A model generated the notes under the pieces. The model saw nothing but the letters and a program-made list of their open reading frames with translations. It was not told the origin of the DNA and searched no databases. A stretch of DNA of 64,000 bases from Achromobacter veterisilvae (GTDB lineage Bacteria; Pseudomonadota; Gammaproteobacteria; Burkholderiales; Burkholderiaceae_B): positions 62,001 to 126,000 of the forward strand of contig NZ_UFQC01000012.1 in assembly GCF_900496975.1 (NCBI RefSeq). The letters run 5' to 3'. The translations under genes and the position numbers were made by a program. Every line of letters begins with the position of its first letter. The first letter of the stretch is position 1. Positions 8,655-17,094 of the stretch are shown in pieces.

Positions 8655-10181
8655 TCACAAGGTTACCTTGAGGGGGATGGTCCGCTTCTTTTCGCTGCCG
8701 AACAGGCTGGTCTCGGTGACGCCCTCGCTACAGCCGTTGCCGAACGAAAAGCCGCAGCCGCCGCGGACGTTGAAGGCGTTTTCGGCGTACTCGCGATGCG
8801 TGGTCGGGATGACGAAGCGATCTTCGTAGTTGGCGATCGCCATGATGTGGTACATGTCCTCGACCTGGGCGACGCTCAGGTTCGTCTGCTCCAGCACCGC
8901 GTTGTTCATTTCTCCATCGACGTGCTTGCTGCGGTGGTAGGCGCGCATGGCCAGCATGCGTTCCAGTGCCCGCACCACCGGCTGGGTGTCTCCGGCCGTC
9001 AGCAGGTTGGCCAGGTACTTGACCGGGATGCGCAACTGGTTGACGTCGGGCAGCACGCCATTGACGGTGCCCACGTGGCCCGCCTGCGCGGCGGCCGTGA
9101 TCGGCGACAGCGGCGGCACGTACCACACCATGGGCAGGGTGCGGTATTCGGGGTGTAGCGGCAGCGCGACCTTCCAATCCACGGCCATCTTGTAGACGGG
9201 GCTGTTGCGGGCCGCCAGCAGCCAGGCGTCGGGAACGCCGTCCGCGCGCGCCTGGGCAATGACGGCCGGGTCCTCGGGGTCCAGGAAGATATCGAGCTGG
9301 GCCTGGTACAGGTCTTTGTCCTTTTCCACGCTTGCGGCCTGCTCTATGCGGTCGGCGTCATAAAGCAGCACGCCCAGGTAGCGTATGCGCCCGACGCAGG
9401 TTTCCGAGCATACCGTCGGCTGGCCTGCTTCGATGCGGGGGTAGCAGAAGATGCATTTTTCGGCTTTCCCGCTCTTCCAGTTGTAGTAGATCTTCTTGTA
9501 GGGACAGCCCGATACGCACATGCGCCATCCGCGGCACTTGTCCTGGTCGATCAGCACGATGCCGTCTTCTTCGCGCTTGTAGATGGAGCCGCTGGGGCAA
9601 CTCGCCACGCATGCCGGATTCAGGCAGTGTTCGCACAGGCGCGGCAGATACATCATGAAGGTGTTCTCGTACTGCCCATAGATTTCCTTCTGCACGTCTT
9701 CGAAGTTCTGGTCCTGGGAGCGCTTGCTGAATTCGCCGCCCAGGATCTCTTCCCAGTTCGGCCCCCATTCGATCTTGTCCATGCGCAGTCCCGTGATGAG
9801 GCTGCGCGGCCGCGCGGTGGGCGCGTGCTTCATCTCGGGCGCGGACTGTAGATGGTCGTAGTCGAAAGTGAAGGGTTCGTAGTAGTCGTCGATCTCCGGC
9901 ATGTTGGGGTTTGCGAAGATCTTCATCAGCAGTTGCCACTTTCCGCCTTGGCGCGGAACGATGGAGCCGTTCGCCTTGCGCACCCAGCCTCCGTTCCAGC
10001 GGTCCTGGTTCTCCCATTCCTTGGGGTAGCCGATGCCGGGCTTGGTTTCCACATTGTTGAACCAGGCGTATTCAACGCCGGGGCGGCTCGTCCAGACATT
10101 CTTGCACGTCACACTACAGGTGTGGCAGCCGATGCATTTGTCCAGATTCAACACCATGCCTATTTGCGCGCGTACCTTCAT
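8655..10181 (-). CDS. narH: Respiratory nitrate reductase beta chain (iron-sulfur subunit)
   Basis: This 508-residue protein is almost collinear with E. coli NarH. The first ferredoxin cluster is Cys16, Cys19, Cys22, Cys26 (CIGCHTCSVTC). Further Cys groups follow at CEHCLNPAC, CRGWRMC (Trp in place of one Cys, the hallmark of the 3Fe-4S cluster) and CIFCYPRIEAGQPTVC. It relays electrons from NarI haems to NarG in the cytoplasm. The ATG at 10181 is preceded by a strong GGAGGA site. The start codon overlaps the stop of a 44-codon small ORF, so translation may be coupled to it. A reading that extends upstream of this ATG lacks homology and was rejected. Confidence 0.96.
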   Translation of the reverse strand: MKVRAQIGMVLNLDKCIGCHTCSVTCKNVWTSRPGVEYAWFNNVETKPGIGYPKEWENQDRWNGGWVRKANGSIVPRQGGKWQLLMKIFANPNMPEIDDYYEPFTFDYDHLQSAPEMKHAPTARPRSLITGLRMDKIEWGPNWEEILGGEFSKRSQDQNFEDVQKEIYGQYENTFMMYLPRLCEHCLNPACVASCPSGSIYKREEDGIVLIDQDKCRGWRMCVSGCPYKKIYYNWKSGKAEKCIFCYPRIEAGQPTVCSETCVGRIRYLGVLLYDADRIEQAASVEKDKDLYQAQLDIFLDPEDPAVIAQARADGVPDAWLLAARNSPVYKMAVDWKVALPLHPEYRTLPMVWYVPPLSPITAAAQAGHVGTVNGVLPDVNQLRIPVKYLANLLTAGDTQPVVRALERMLAMRAYHRSKHVDGEMNNAVLEQTNLSVAQVEDMYHIMAIANYEDRFVIPTTHREYAENAFNVRGGCGFSFGNGCSEGVTETSLFGSEKKRTIPLKVTL

Positions 10182-10312
10182 GGGTTGTCCTCCGAGGAGA
10201 GGTCTTCGACGCACGGGATCGTCCGCGCCGCGGCGGACGTCCGTGCATGTTCCGAGTAAGCGTCATGGCCGGCGATCGATGCCATGTCTTGGGTCCTGTG
10301 TCTTGGGCTCAT
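10178..10312 (-). CDS. Small ORF bridging narG and narH with 4-nt overlaps at both ends
   Basis: narG and narH are separated by 127 bp, unusual for this operon. Reading the minus strand from ATG at 10312 gives 44 codons ending in TGA at 10178. The start forms ATGA with the narG stop and the stop forms ATGA with the narH start. The predicted peptide begins MSPRHRTQDMASIAGHD and ends VEDLSSEDNP. It is hydrophilic, with no membrane segment and one Cys. No homologue is recognised. The strong narH ribosome-binding site lies inside it. It could encode a real small protein or act only to keep ribosomes moving from narG to narH. The geometry is seen directly; expression is not shown. Confidence 0.5.
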   Translation of the reverse strand: MSPRHRTQDMASIAGHDAYSEHARTSAAARTIPCVEDLSSEDNP

Positions 10313-13300
10313 GGGTTTTCGCCCTGCGCCTGGTAGGCCGCGGCGAGGTGCTCGCCCCTGGGCGTGTCCAGCCAGTCCACTTTGTCCATCTTGCGCACCA
10401 CCACGAATTCGTCCCGATTGGTGCCGATGGTTCCGTAGTAGTTGAACCCGTAGCTGTATTGCGCGTATCCGCCGATCATGTGGGTGGGCTTGAGGACGAT
10501 ACGGGTGACGGAGTTGTGGATGCCGCCGCGCACGCCGGTGATTTCGCTTCCCGGGGTGTTGATGATTTTTTCCTGCGCGTGATACATCATGACCATGCCG
10601 GGCTTCACGCGCTGGCTCACCACCGCGCGAACGGCGACCGCGCCGTTCACGTTGTACATCTCCATCCAGTCGTTATCGACGATGCCGGCGCGCTTGGCGT
10701 CTTCTTCGCTGATCCAGGCCACCGGGCCGCCGCGGTTGAGCGTGAGCATCAACAGGTTGTCGGTGTAGGTGCTGTGTATGCCCCATTTCTGGTGCGGAGT
10801 GATGAAGTTGAGCTGGATCTCCGGATTGCCATTGGGCCGGATGCCATGCATGGCGGTGGTGGTTTTCGTGTCGATCGGGGGCCGGTAGCTGGAGAAGCCT
10901 TCGCCGAACGCGATCATCCAGGGATGATCCTGATAGAACTGCTGGCGGCCCGTCAGCGTGCGCCAGGGAATCAGTTCGTGCACGTTGGTGTAGCCGGCGT
11001 TGTAGCTGACCGTCTCGCTTTCGATGCCGCTCCACGTTGGCGAACTGATGATCTTTCGCGGTTGCGCCTGAATGTCGCGATAGCGGATTTTCTCGTCTTC
11101 GCGGTACAGCGCCAGATGCCGGTGCTCGCGTCCGGTTATCTTGGACAGCGCGTCCCAGGCCTTCACGGCGACATGCCCATTGGTTTCCGGCGCCAGATGA
11201 AGAATGACCTCGCATGCATCGATGTCGCTGACGATGCGCGGGCGGCCCTGCGTGAGCCCGGCATCGGCGGTCACGCCATTGAGCTGGCCGAGCTGCTCGA
11301 CCTCGGTGCCGGTCTTCCAGGCGATGCCCTTGCCGCCGTTGCCGATCTGGTCCATCAAGGGACCCAATGCCGTGTACTGCTTGTAGATATTGGGATAGTC
11401 CCGGTTCACCACCGTGACCTGCGGAGCGGTCTTGCCGGGAATGAGGTCGCATTCGTCCTTCTTCCATTCCGCGACGCCATAGGGCTGGGCCAGTTCGGCC
11501 GGCGTGTCGTGCATCAGCGGCGTCAGCACCGTATCGCGTTCCACGCCGAGGTGGCCCACGCAGAGTTCGCTGAAGGTCTTGGCGAAGCCCTTGTAGATTT
11601 CCCAGTCCGAGCGCGATTCCCAGACCGGGTCCACCGCAGCCGAAAGCGGATGTATGAAGGGGTGCATGTCGCTGGTATTGAGGTCGTTCTTTTCGTACCA
11701 GCTTGCCGTGGGCAGCACGATGTCCGAATACAGACAGGTCGTGCTCATGCGGAAATCCAGCGTGACCAGCAGGTCGAGCTTGCCTTGCGGCGCCTGCTCG
11801 TGCCACTTGACTTCGGACGGCCTGGCGTCGTCGGCGCCGAGGTCCCGGCCCTGGACGCCATTGCTGGTTCCCAGCAGGTGCTTGCAGAAGTACTCGTGCC
11901 CCTTGCCGCTGGAGCCGAGCAGGTTGCTGCGCCATACGAACAGATTGCGCGGCCAGTTCTCGGGGGCGTCGGGATCCTCGCAACTCATCTGCAGCGTGCC
12001 GTCCTTGATCGATCTGGCCACGTAGTCCCGCGGGGAAAGGCCCGCGGCGTCGGCCATGTCGGCGACCTTCAAGGGATTCGTCTTGAGCTGCGGCGCGCTG
12101 GGCAGCCATCCCATGCGTTCGGCGCGCACGTTGTAATCGATCATGCTGCCGCTGTACTTGGCGGGGTCGGCCAGCGGGCTGACGATCTCTTCGATGCCCA
12201 GTTTCTCGTAGCGCCACTGGTCCGTGTGCGCATAGAAGAAGCTGGTGGAATTCTGCTGGCGCGGCGGCCGGGCCCAGTCCAGCGCGAAGGCCAGGGCCGT
12301 CCATCCGGTCTGCGGGCGCAGTTTTTCCTGGCCCACGTAGTGGGACCATCCCCCGCCGCTCTTGCCGATACAGCCGCAGAGCATCAGCAGATTGATGACG
12401 CCGCGGTAGTTCATGTCGCAGTGATACCAGTGGTTCATCCCGGCGCCGATGATGACCATGGACCTGCCTTGCGTCTTGTCCGCATTGGACGCGAATTCAC
12501 GCGCCACCGTGACGATTTGCTGGCGGGGAACGCCGGTCACCTGCTCGGCCCAGGCCGGGGTATAGGGCGCGTTGTCATCGTAGCTCTTTGCACCGCTGCC
12601 CAGGCCGCGGTCGATGCCGTACTGCGCCGCCTGCAGGTCGAAGACGGAGGCGACCAGCGAGTCTTCGTTTTCGCCGTTGCCCGCCAGACGCAGGCGGGTA
12701 GCCGGAACCCGGGCGCAGTTCACGTCTCCCTGTTGCGCATTGGCCGGGAAATGAGGGGTTTCGATGCCGCCGAAGTAGGGGAAGCCGACCTCGACGATTT
12801 CGTGCGTGTGCTTGCCGTCTTCCAGGAGGGACAGTTTGAGTCGGACCTCGCCGCCATCGCCCGCGTTCCTGGTTTCCAGGTTCCATTTGCCGGAATCGTC
12901 CCTGCCCTCCGCGCCCCAGCGAAAGCCGATGGATCCATGCGGCACCACGGCGCGGCCTTCGGCGTCGAAGGCAATGGTTTTCCATTCCGGGTTGTTGTCC
13001 TGGCCCAGGTTGGCGTCGAAGTCGCTGGCGCGCAGGTAACGGTCGGGCACGTGCACGCTGCGGCCGTCGGACAAGCGATGTTCCTTGAGCAGCACCAGCA
13101 TGGGCAGGTCGGTGTAGCGGCGCGCGTAATCGTCGAAATAGGCGCTGCGCTGGTCGAAATAGAATTCCTTGAAGGCCACGTGGCCCATGGCCATGCCCAG
13201 CGCCGCGTCCGTGCCTTGTTTCGGATGCAGCCAGGTGTCGGCGAGCTTGGCGACTTCACTGTAGTCCGGCGAGACGGCGACGGTCTTTGTGCCTTTGTAC

Positions 13301-14115
13301 CGGACCTCGGTGAAAAAGTGCGCGTCCGGCGTGCGTGTCTGGGGCACGTTGGACCCCCAGGCAATGATGTAGCTGGAGTTGTACCAGTCGGCCGATTCGG
13401 GAACGTCGGTCTGTTCGCCCCAGACCTGGGGACTGGAGGGCGGCAGGTCGCAGTACCAATCGTAGAAACTCATGCACACGCCGCCGATCAGGCTCAAATA
13501 GCGGCTGCCGGCCGCGTAGCTGACCATGCTCATGGCGGGAATGGGCGAGAAGCCGATGATGCGGTCGGGGCCGTGCTTCTTGATGGTGTAGATATTGGCG
13601 GCTGCGATCAACTGGTTGACTTCATCCCAATTGCTGCGCACGAAGCCGCCCATGCCCCGCTCGGCCTGATAGTCCTTCCTGGCGGCGTCATCCTCGGCGA
13701 TCAGGGCCCAGGCGTCCACGGGCGTTCTTGCCGTTTTCAGCGCCGCGCGCCAGCGCTTGAGCAGCCTGCCGCGCACCATCGGGTGCTTGACCCGGTTCGC
13801 GCTGTACAGATACCAGGAATAGCTCGCGCCGCGCGCGCAGCCGCGCGGTTCGTGGTTGGGCATGTCCCAGCGGGTCCGGGGATAGTCGGTCTGTTGGGTT
13901 TCCCAGGTGACGATGCCCCCCTTGACATAGATCTTCCAGGAGCACGAGCCCGTACAGTTCACGCCGTGCGTGCTGCGCACGATTTTGTCGTGCGCCCAGC
14001 GGAGCCGATAGGCTTCTTCCCAGGTGCGGTCTTCGGCGGTGGTGCGGCCATGGCCATCGGCAAAGCTCTCCTTGGGCAGGCGGAAATGAACGAGGCGATC
14101 GAGGAAGTGGCTCAT
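10309..14115 (-). CDS. narG: Respiratory nitrate reductase alpha chain (molybdenum catalytic subunit)
   Basis: This 1268-residue protein is collinear with E. coli NarG. It reduces nitrate to nitrite at the bis-molybdopterin site on the cytoplasmic face. The FS0 cluster ligands are His50, Cys54, Cys58 and Cys93 (THGVNCTGSC and EPRGCARG). Asp223 in YDWYCDLPPSSPQ is the molybdenum ligand. Other matching blocks are VPESADWYNSSYIIAWGSN, GGGWSHYVGQEKLRPQ and TPHQKWGIHSTY. The N-terminus has the vestigial twin-arginine-like motif seen in NarG and no cleavable signal. It follows narK2 by 12 bp. Full length, no frameshift. Confidence 0.97.
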   Translation of the reverse strand: MSHFLDRLVHFRLPKESFADGHGRTTAEDRTWEEAYRLRWAHDKIVRSTHGVNCTGSCSWKIYVKGGIVTWETQQTDYPRTRWDMPNHEPRGCARGASYSWYLYSANRVKHPMVRGRLLKRWRAALKTARTPVDAWALIAEDDAARKDYQAERGMGGFVRSNWDEVNQLIAAANIYTIKKHGPDRIIGFSPIPAMSMVSYAAGSRYLSLIGGVCMSFYDWYCDLPPSSPQVWGEQTDVPESADWYNSSYIIAWGSNVPQTRTPDAHFFTEVRYKGTKTVAVSPDYSEVAKLADTWLHPKQGTDAALGMAMGHVAFKEFYFDQRSAYFDDYARRYTDLPMLVLLKEHRLSDGRSVHVPDRYLRASDFDANLGQDNNPEWKTIAFDAEGRAVVPHGSIGFRWGAEGRDDSGKWNLETRNAGDGGEVRLKLSLLEDGKHTHEIVEVGFPYFGGIETPHFPANAQQGDVNCARVPATRLRLAGNGENEDSLVASVFDLQAAQYGIDRGLGSGAKSYDDNAPYTPAWAEQVTGVPRQQIVTVAREFASNADKTQGRSMVIIGAGMNHWYHCDMNYRGVINLLMLCGCIGKSGGGWSHYVGQEKLRPQTGWTALAFALDWARPPRQQNSTSFFYAHTDQWRYEKLGIEEIVSPLADPAKYSGSMIDYNVRAERMGWLPSAPQLKTNPLKVADMADAAGLSPRDYVARSIKDGTLQMSCEDPDAPENWPRNLFVWRSNLLGSSGKGHEYFCKHLLGTSNGVQGRDLGADDARPSEVKWHEQAPQGKLDLLVTLDFRMSTTCLYSDIVLPTASWYEKNDLNTSDMHPFIHPLSAAVDPVWESRSDWEIYKGFAKTFSELCVGHLGVERDTVLTPLMHDTPAELAQPYGVAEWKKDECDLIPGKTAPQVTVVNRDYPNIYKQYTALGPLMDQIGNGGKGIAWKTGTEVEQLGQLNGVTADAGLTQGRPRIVSDIDACEVILHLAPETNGHVAVKAWDALSKITGREHRHLALYREDEKIRYRDIQAQPRKIISSPTWSGIESETVSYNAGYTNVHELIPWRTLTGRQQFYQDHPWMIAFGEGFSSYRPPIDTKTTTAMHGIRPNGNPEIQLNFITPHQKWGIHSTYTDNLLMLTLNRGGPVAWISEEDAKRAGIVDNDWMEMYNVNGAVAVRAVVSQRVKPGMVMMYHAQEKIINTPGSEITGVRGGIHNSVTRIVLKPTHMIGGYAQYSYGFNYYGTIGTNRDEFVVVRKMDKVDWLDTPRGEHLAAAYQAQGENP

Positions 14116-14127
14116 AGTGACTCTTTC

Positions 14128-15567
14128 TCAACAAGGCATGGCCGCGTTGCGGCGGGCATAGCACCACCAGGTAATAGCGGCGCACAACAAATAGAAAACC
14201 GCGAAGATCCACAATGCAGCTTCGGGCCCCCCGGTGGAAGCGATCGAACTGCCGTAGCTCTTGGGAATGAAGAAGCCGCCATAGGCGCCGAGCGCGCCGG
14301 CGAAGCCCACGGCGGCGGCGCCCCGCACGTTGCCTTCCTTGAGGGCCGCGGCTTGCGATTGGGCGTCGGACGCCGCGTTGCGCATGGCCAGTTGATTGAA
14401 GATGATCGGAATCATGCGGAAGGTCGATCCGTTGCCGATGCCGGTGGTGACGAAAAGCACCAGGAACATCAGGAAGAAGCCGGTGAAGCTGCCTTCCAGC
14501 GGTCCGAAGGACAGCGGCAGCGATCCGGCGCCCTTGGGCAGGAACCACAGGACGCCGACCACGCCGAGCGCCATGGCCAGGAAATTCCAGAATGTGACGA
14601 CGCCGCCGCCGACCTTGTCGGCCAGCCAGCCGCCGAACGGACGTATCGCGGCGCCTACCAATGGGCCCAGCCAGGCATAGGCCAGCGGGTTCACCGACGG
14701 GAACAGGCCTTTGATCAGCAGCGGAAAACCGGCGGCGAAGCCGATGAACGAACCGAACGTGCCCAAGTACAGCAGGCACATGATCCAGTTGTGCCGCTGC
14801 CCGAAAATCGCGGCCTGCGCGGCCACCGACGCCTTCGCGTCCGCGACGTCGTTCATCGCAAAATAGGCCACTGCCGCCGTCAGGGCGATCCAGGGCACCC
14901 AGATGAAGGCCGCGTTCTGCATCCAGATTTTTGTCTGGACGCCGCCCTGCGTGATGATCTGGGGCTCGCCGCCAAAGATGCCCAGCACGCCGACCGTGAC
15001 GACGATGGGGCTGAGGAACTGCACCACCGACACGCCCAGATTGCCCAGGCCCGCATTCACGCCCAGCGCGGAGCCTTTGCGGTCGTTCGGAAAGAAATAG
15101 CTGATGTTGGCCATGCTTGAACTGAAATTTCCCCCGCCCAGGCCGCAAAGCAAGGCCAGGCTCAGCATGGTCGGGTAGGACGTGGTCGGATCCTGCACGG
15201 CAACGCCGATGCCGATCGCGGGGATGAGCAGGCTGGCCGTGGAAATCGCGGTCCAGCGCCGCCCGCCCACCAGCGGCACCATGAACGAATAGAAGATCCG
15301 CAATGTGGCGCCGGATAGCGCGGGGGCCGCCGCCAACCAGAACAATTGGTTGGTCGAGTACTCGAATCCGATCGCTGGCAGGCTTACCGCCACGACGCTC
15401 CAGACCTGCCAGACCGCGAAGGCCAGGAACAGGGCGGGAACCGAGATCCAGAGATTGATCTTGGCGATTGCTTCGCCTTCCCTGGCCCAGAATGCCTTGT
15501 CCTCCGGAGTCCAGATTTTCAAGCTCTTGCCGGGGCGGGCCATACGGCGAGGATGGGTATCGTTCAT
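14128..15567 (-). CDS. narK2: Nitrate/nitrite transporter, NarK2 type
   Basis: This 479-residue major-facilitator protein has about 12 membrane spans and an N-terminal cytoplasmic tail of about 35 residues. Nitrate-porter signatures are visible: GLGGGNFSSSMANISYFFP in helix 5 and GFAGALGAYGGFFIPKSYG in helix 11, the glycine-rich motifs that line the substrate path. The Arg residues in TLRIFY and STFRMIP are in the positions of the substrate-binding arginines. In paired narK1K2 systems this type is generally a nitrate/nitrite antiporter. It starts 2 bp after narK1 and lies 12 bp before narG. Confidence 0.92.
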   Translation of the reverse strand: MNDTHPRRMARPGKSLKIWTPEDKAFWAREGEAIAKINLWISVPALFLAFAVWQVWSVVAVSLPAIGFEYSTNQLFWLAAAPALSGATLRIFYSFMVPLVGGRRWTAISTASLLIPAIGIGVAVQDPTTSYPTMLSLALLCGLGGGNFSSSMANISYFFPNDRKGSALGVNAGLGNLGVSVVQFLSPIVVTVGVLGIFGGEPQIITQGGVQTKIWMQNAAFIWVPWIALTAAVAYFAMNDVADAKASVAAQAAIFGQRHNWIMCLLYLGTFGSFIGFAAGFPLLIKGLFPSVNPLAYAWLGPLVGAAIRPFGGWLADKVGGGVVTFWNFLAMALGVVGVLWFLPKGAGSLPLSFGPLEGSFTGFFLMFLVLFVTTGIGNGSTFRMIPIIFNQLAMRNAASDAQSQAAALKEGNVRGAAAVGFAGALGAYGGFFIPKSYGSSIASTGGPEAALWIFAVFYLLCAAITWWCYARRNAAMPC

Positions 15568-15569
15568 GT

Positions 15570-16889
15570 CTAACCCTTGCGTGAAGCCGCGTTTGCGGCC
15601 GGACCTCCGATTACATCGGTGCTTCGCACTTCGGTCCGGTACATCCAGATCAGGGAGACCCAGACGACGCCGTACAACAGCATGAATGCGCTGGAGCGGA
15701 TGCCGGTCAGGTCCTGCAGGATGCCGAACATGATGGGAAGCACGAATCCGCCCAGCCCGCCCGCCAGGCCGACGATGCCGCTGATGGCGCCGATGTTCCC
15801 TGGATAGTCATCGCTGATGTACTTGAATACGCTGGCCTTGCCGAACGCAAAGGCCACGCCCAGGATCGCCAGCAGGCCGGTAAACACATAGACGTTTATG
15901 CCGATGTGCACGGTCTTGGGGCCGCTTGCGGTGGCGATGATGAGGTCCGCTTGCGGGTAGCTCAGCAGGAACAGGCAGATCCAGCTCACCCACAGCACCC
16001 ACCAGGTGATCCGGTGGGCGCCGTATTTGTCCGATAGCGCTCCGCCAATCGCGCGCAGGACGCCTCCGGGCAGGGAAAAGCACGCCGCCAGCAATGCGGC
16101 GACGCGGATATCCAGACCGTACTCGCCCACGTAGTACTGCACCATCCAGAGCGCCAGCGCCACATAGCCGCCGAACACGATGCTGTAGTACTGGCAGTAC
16201 TTGAGCACCCGAGGATCTTTCAGGGCCTTGAGCTGCTCGGAGAACTTCACGTCGCCGGTCACCAGATGCCTGGGGTCATGCGCGCTGAACAGCCAGAACA
16301 GCGCCGCGGTGCCCAGCAGGATGGCCGCATAGACCTGCGGCACCAGCGTCCAGCCGCCCAGCACTATCAGGGACGGCGCCAGGAATTTGTTGACCGCCGA
16401 ACCCGAATTGCCGGCGCCGTAGACGCCCATGGCCATGCCTTGGCGATTGGGCGGAAACCAGCGCGCCACATACGGAGTCCCCACGGAAAACGAGCCGCCG
16501 GCCAGCCCGACGAACAGGCCGATGACCAGGAGCTGCCAGAATTGCGTGGCGTAGGCGATGAGCCAGACGGCGGGCACGGTGAACACCATGACCAGCATCA
16601 TGACGATCCGTCCGCCGTAACGGTCCGTCCAGATGCCCAGGGGCACGCGCACCAGGGACCCCGACAGGACGGGCATCGCCGTCAGCAAGCCGAATTCGGT
16701 AGCGTTGAGTCCCAGTTGCTTTTGCAGCGGGATGCCTATGACGCCAAACATCATCCACACCATGAAGCATGCTGTGAACGCTAGCGTGCTGACTGCCAGG
16801 ACTCTCCAGGCGCGGGGCGAAATGTCGCTCGATTTCGTTCGGTCAGGCATAGGCGAACAAAGATGGATGCTGTTGATTTCATCACACAT
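15570..16889 (-). CDS. narK1: Nitrate transporter, NarK1 type
   Basis: This 439-residue major-facilitator protein has nitrate-porter signatures GLAGGSFSVGTPYVARWFP and GIVGLAGGLGGFVLPI. The conserved arginines lie in GSLVRVPLGIWTDRYGGR and GGVLRAIGGALSD. NarK1-type porters usually bring nitrate in with protons and so start respiration before nitrite accumulates. It is the first gene of the nar operon, so its upstream region should carry the anaerobic promoter. The start is uncertain: GTG-free readings begin at ATG 16889 or ATG 16850, and neither has a clear ribosome-binding site. The shorter one gives an N-terminus more typical of the family. Confidence 0.92.
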   Translation of the reverse strand: MCDEINSIHLCSPMPDRTKSSDISPRAWRVLAVSTLAFTACFMVWMMFGVIGIPLQKQLGLNATEFGLLTAMPVLSGSLVRVPLGIWTDRYGGRIVMMLVMVFTVPAVWLIAYATQFWQLLVIGLFVGLAGGSFSVGTPYVARWFPPNRQGMAMGVYGAGNSGSAVNKFLAPSLIVLGGWTLVPQVYAAILLGTAALFWLFSAHDPRHLVTGDVKFSEQLKALKDPRVLKYCQYYSIVFGGYVALALWMVQYYVGEYGLDIRVAALLAACFSLPGGVLRAIGGALSDKYGAHRITWWVLWVSWICLFLLSYPQADLIIATASGPKTVHIGINVYVFTGLLAILGVAFAFGKASVFKYISDDYPGNIGAISGIVGLAGGLGGFVLPIMFGILQDLTGIRSSAFMLLYGVVWVSLIWMYRTEVRSTDVIGGPAANAASRKG

Positions 16890-17017
16890 GTCGCACGCCG
16901 ATAGCGGCGGCCCCTTCCCCCCTCAACACATGGCGGATCGCTTTGGATCGGCGCGCGATCGCAGCCATTTGTTGCCAGCCACCTATAGTCCTTGCATCGA
17001 GCAGATATGGCTATTCC

Positions 17018-17059
17018 ATTAAGTTAATCAACGCTCCAGGCTTCATAGGAGTTGATTAA
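17018..17059 (-). promoter_or_regulatory. FNR/Anr-like site and inverted repeat upstream of the nar operon
   Basis: The 205-bp gap upstream of narK1 holds no gene. On the minus strand TTGAT-TAAC-TTAAT (17031-17018) has one perfect FNR half-site and a degenerate second half. The same half-site is repeated in reverse: TTAATCAAC (17024-17032) and GTTGATTAA (17051-17059) form a perfect 9-bp inverted repeat with an 18-bp spacer. CTATAG around 16983-16988 could be the -10 element. nar operons are normally activated by FNR/Anr and NarL, so an FNR-type site is expected here. The exact binding mode is inferred. Confidence 0.42.
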
Positions 17060-17094
17060 TTCGCCAGGCGGGCGTGCCGCAAGCCGGCGCGTCC

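Noticed and set aside
10033-15120. A 1695-codon open frame on the + strand opposite narG and narK2
   Set aside because: narG and narK2 are near-identical in layout to known proteins. The antisense frame has biased composition and no recognisable motif.
16873-16886. TTGAT-TTC-ATCA as an FNR site near the narK1 start
   Set aside because: The half-site spacing is 3 rather than 4 bp and it falls within the longer narK1 reading, so the site farther upstream is preferred.
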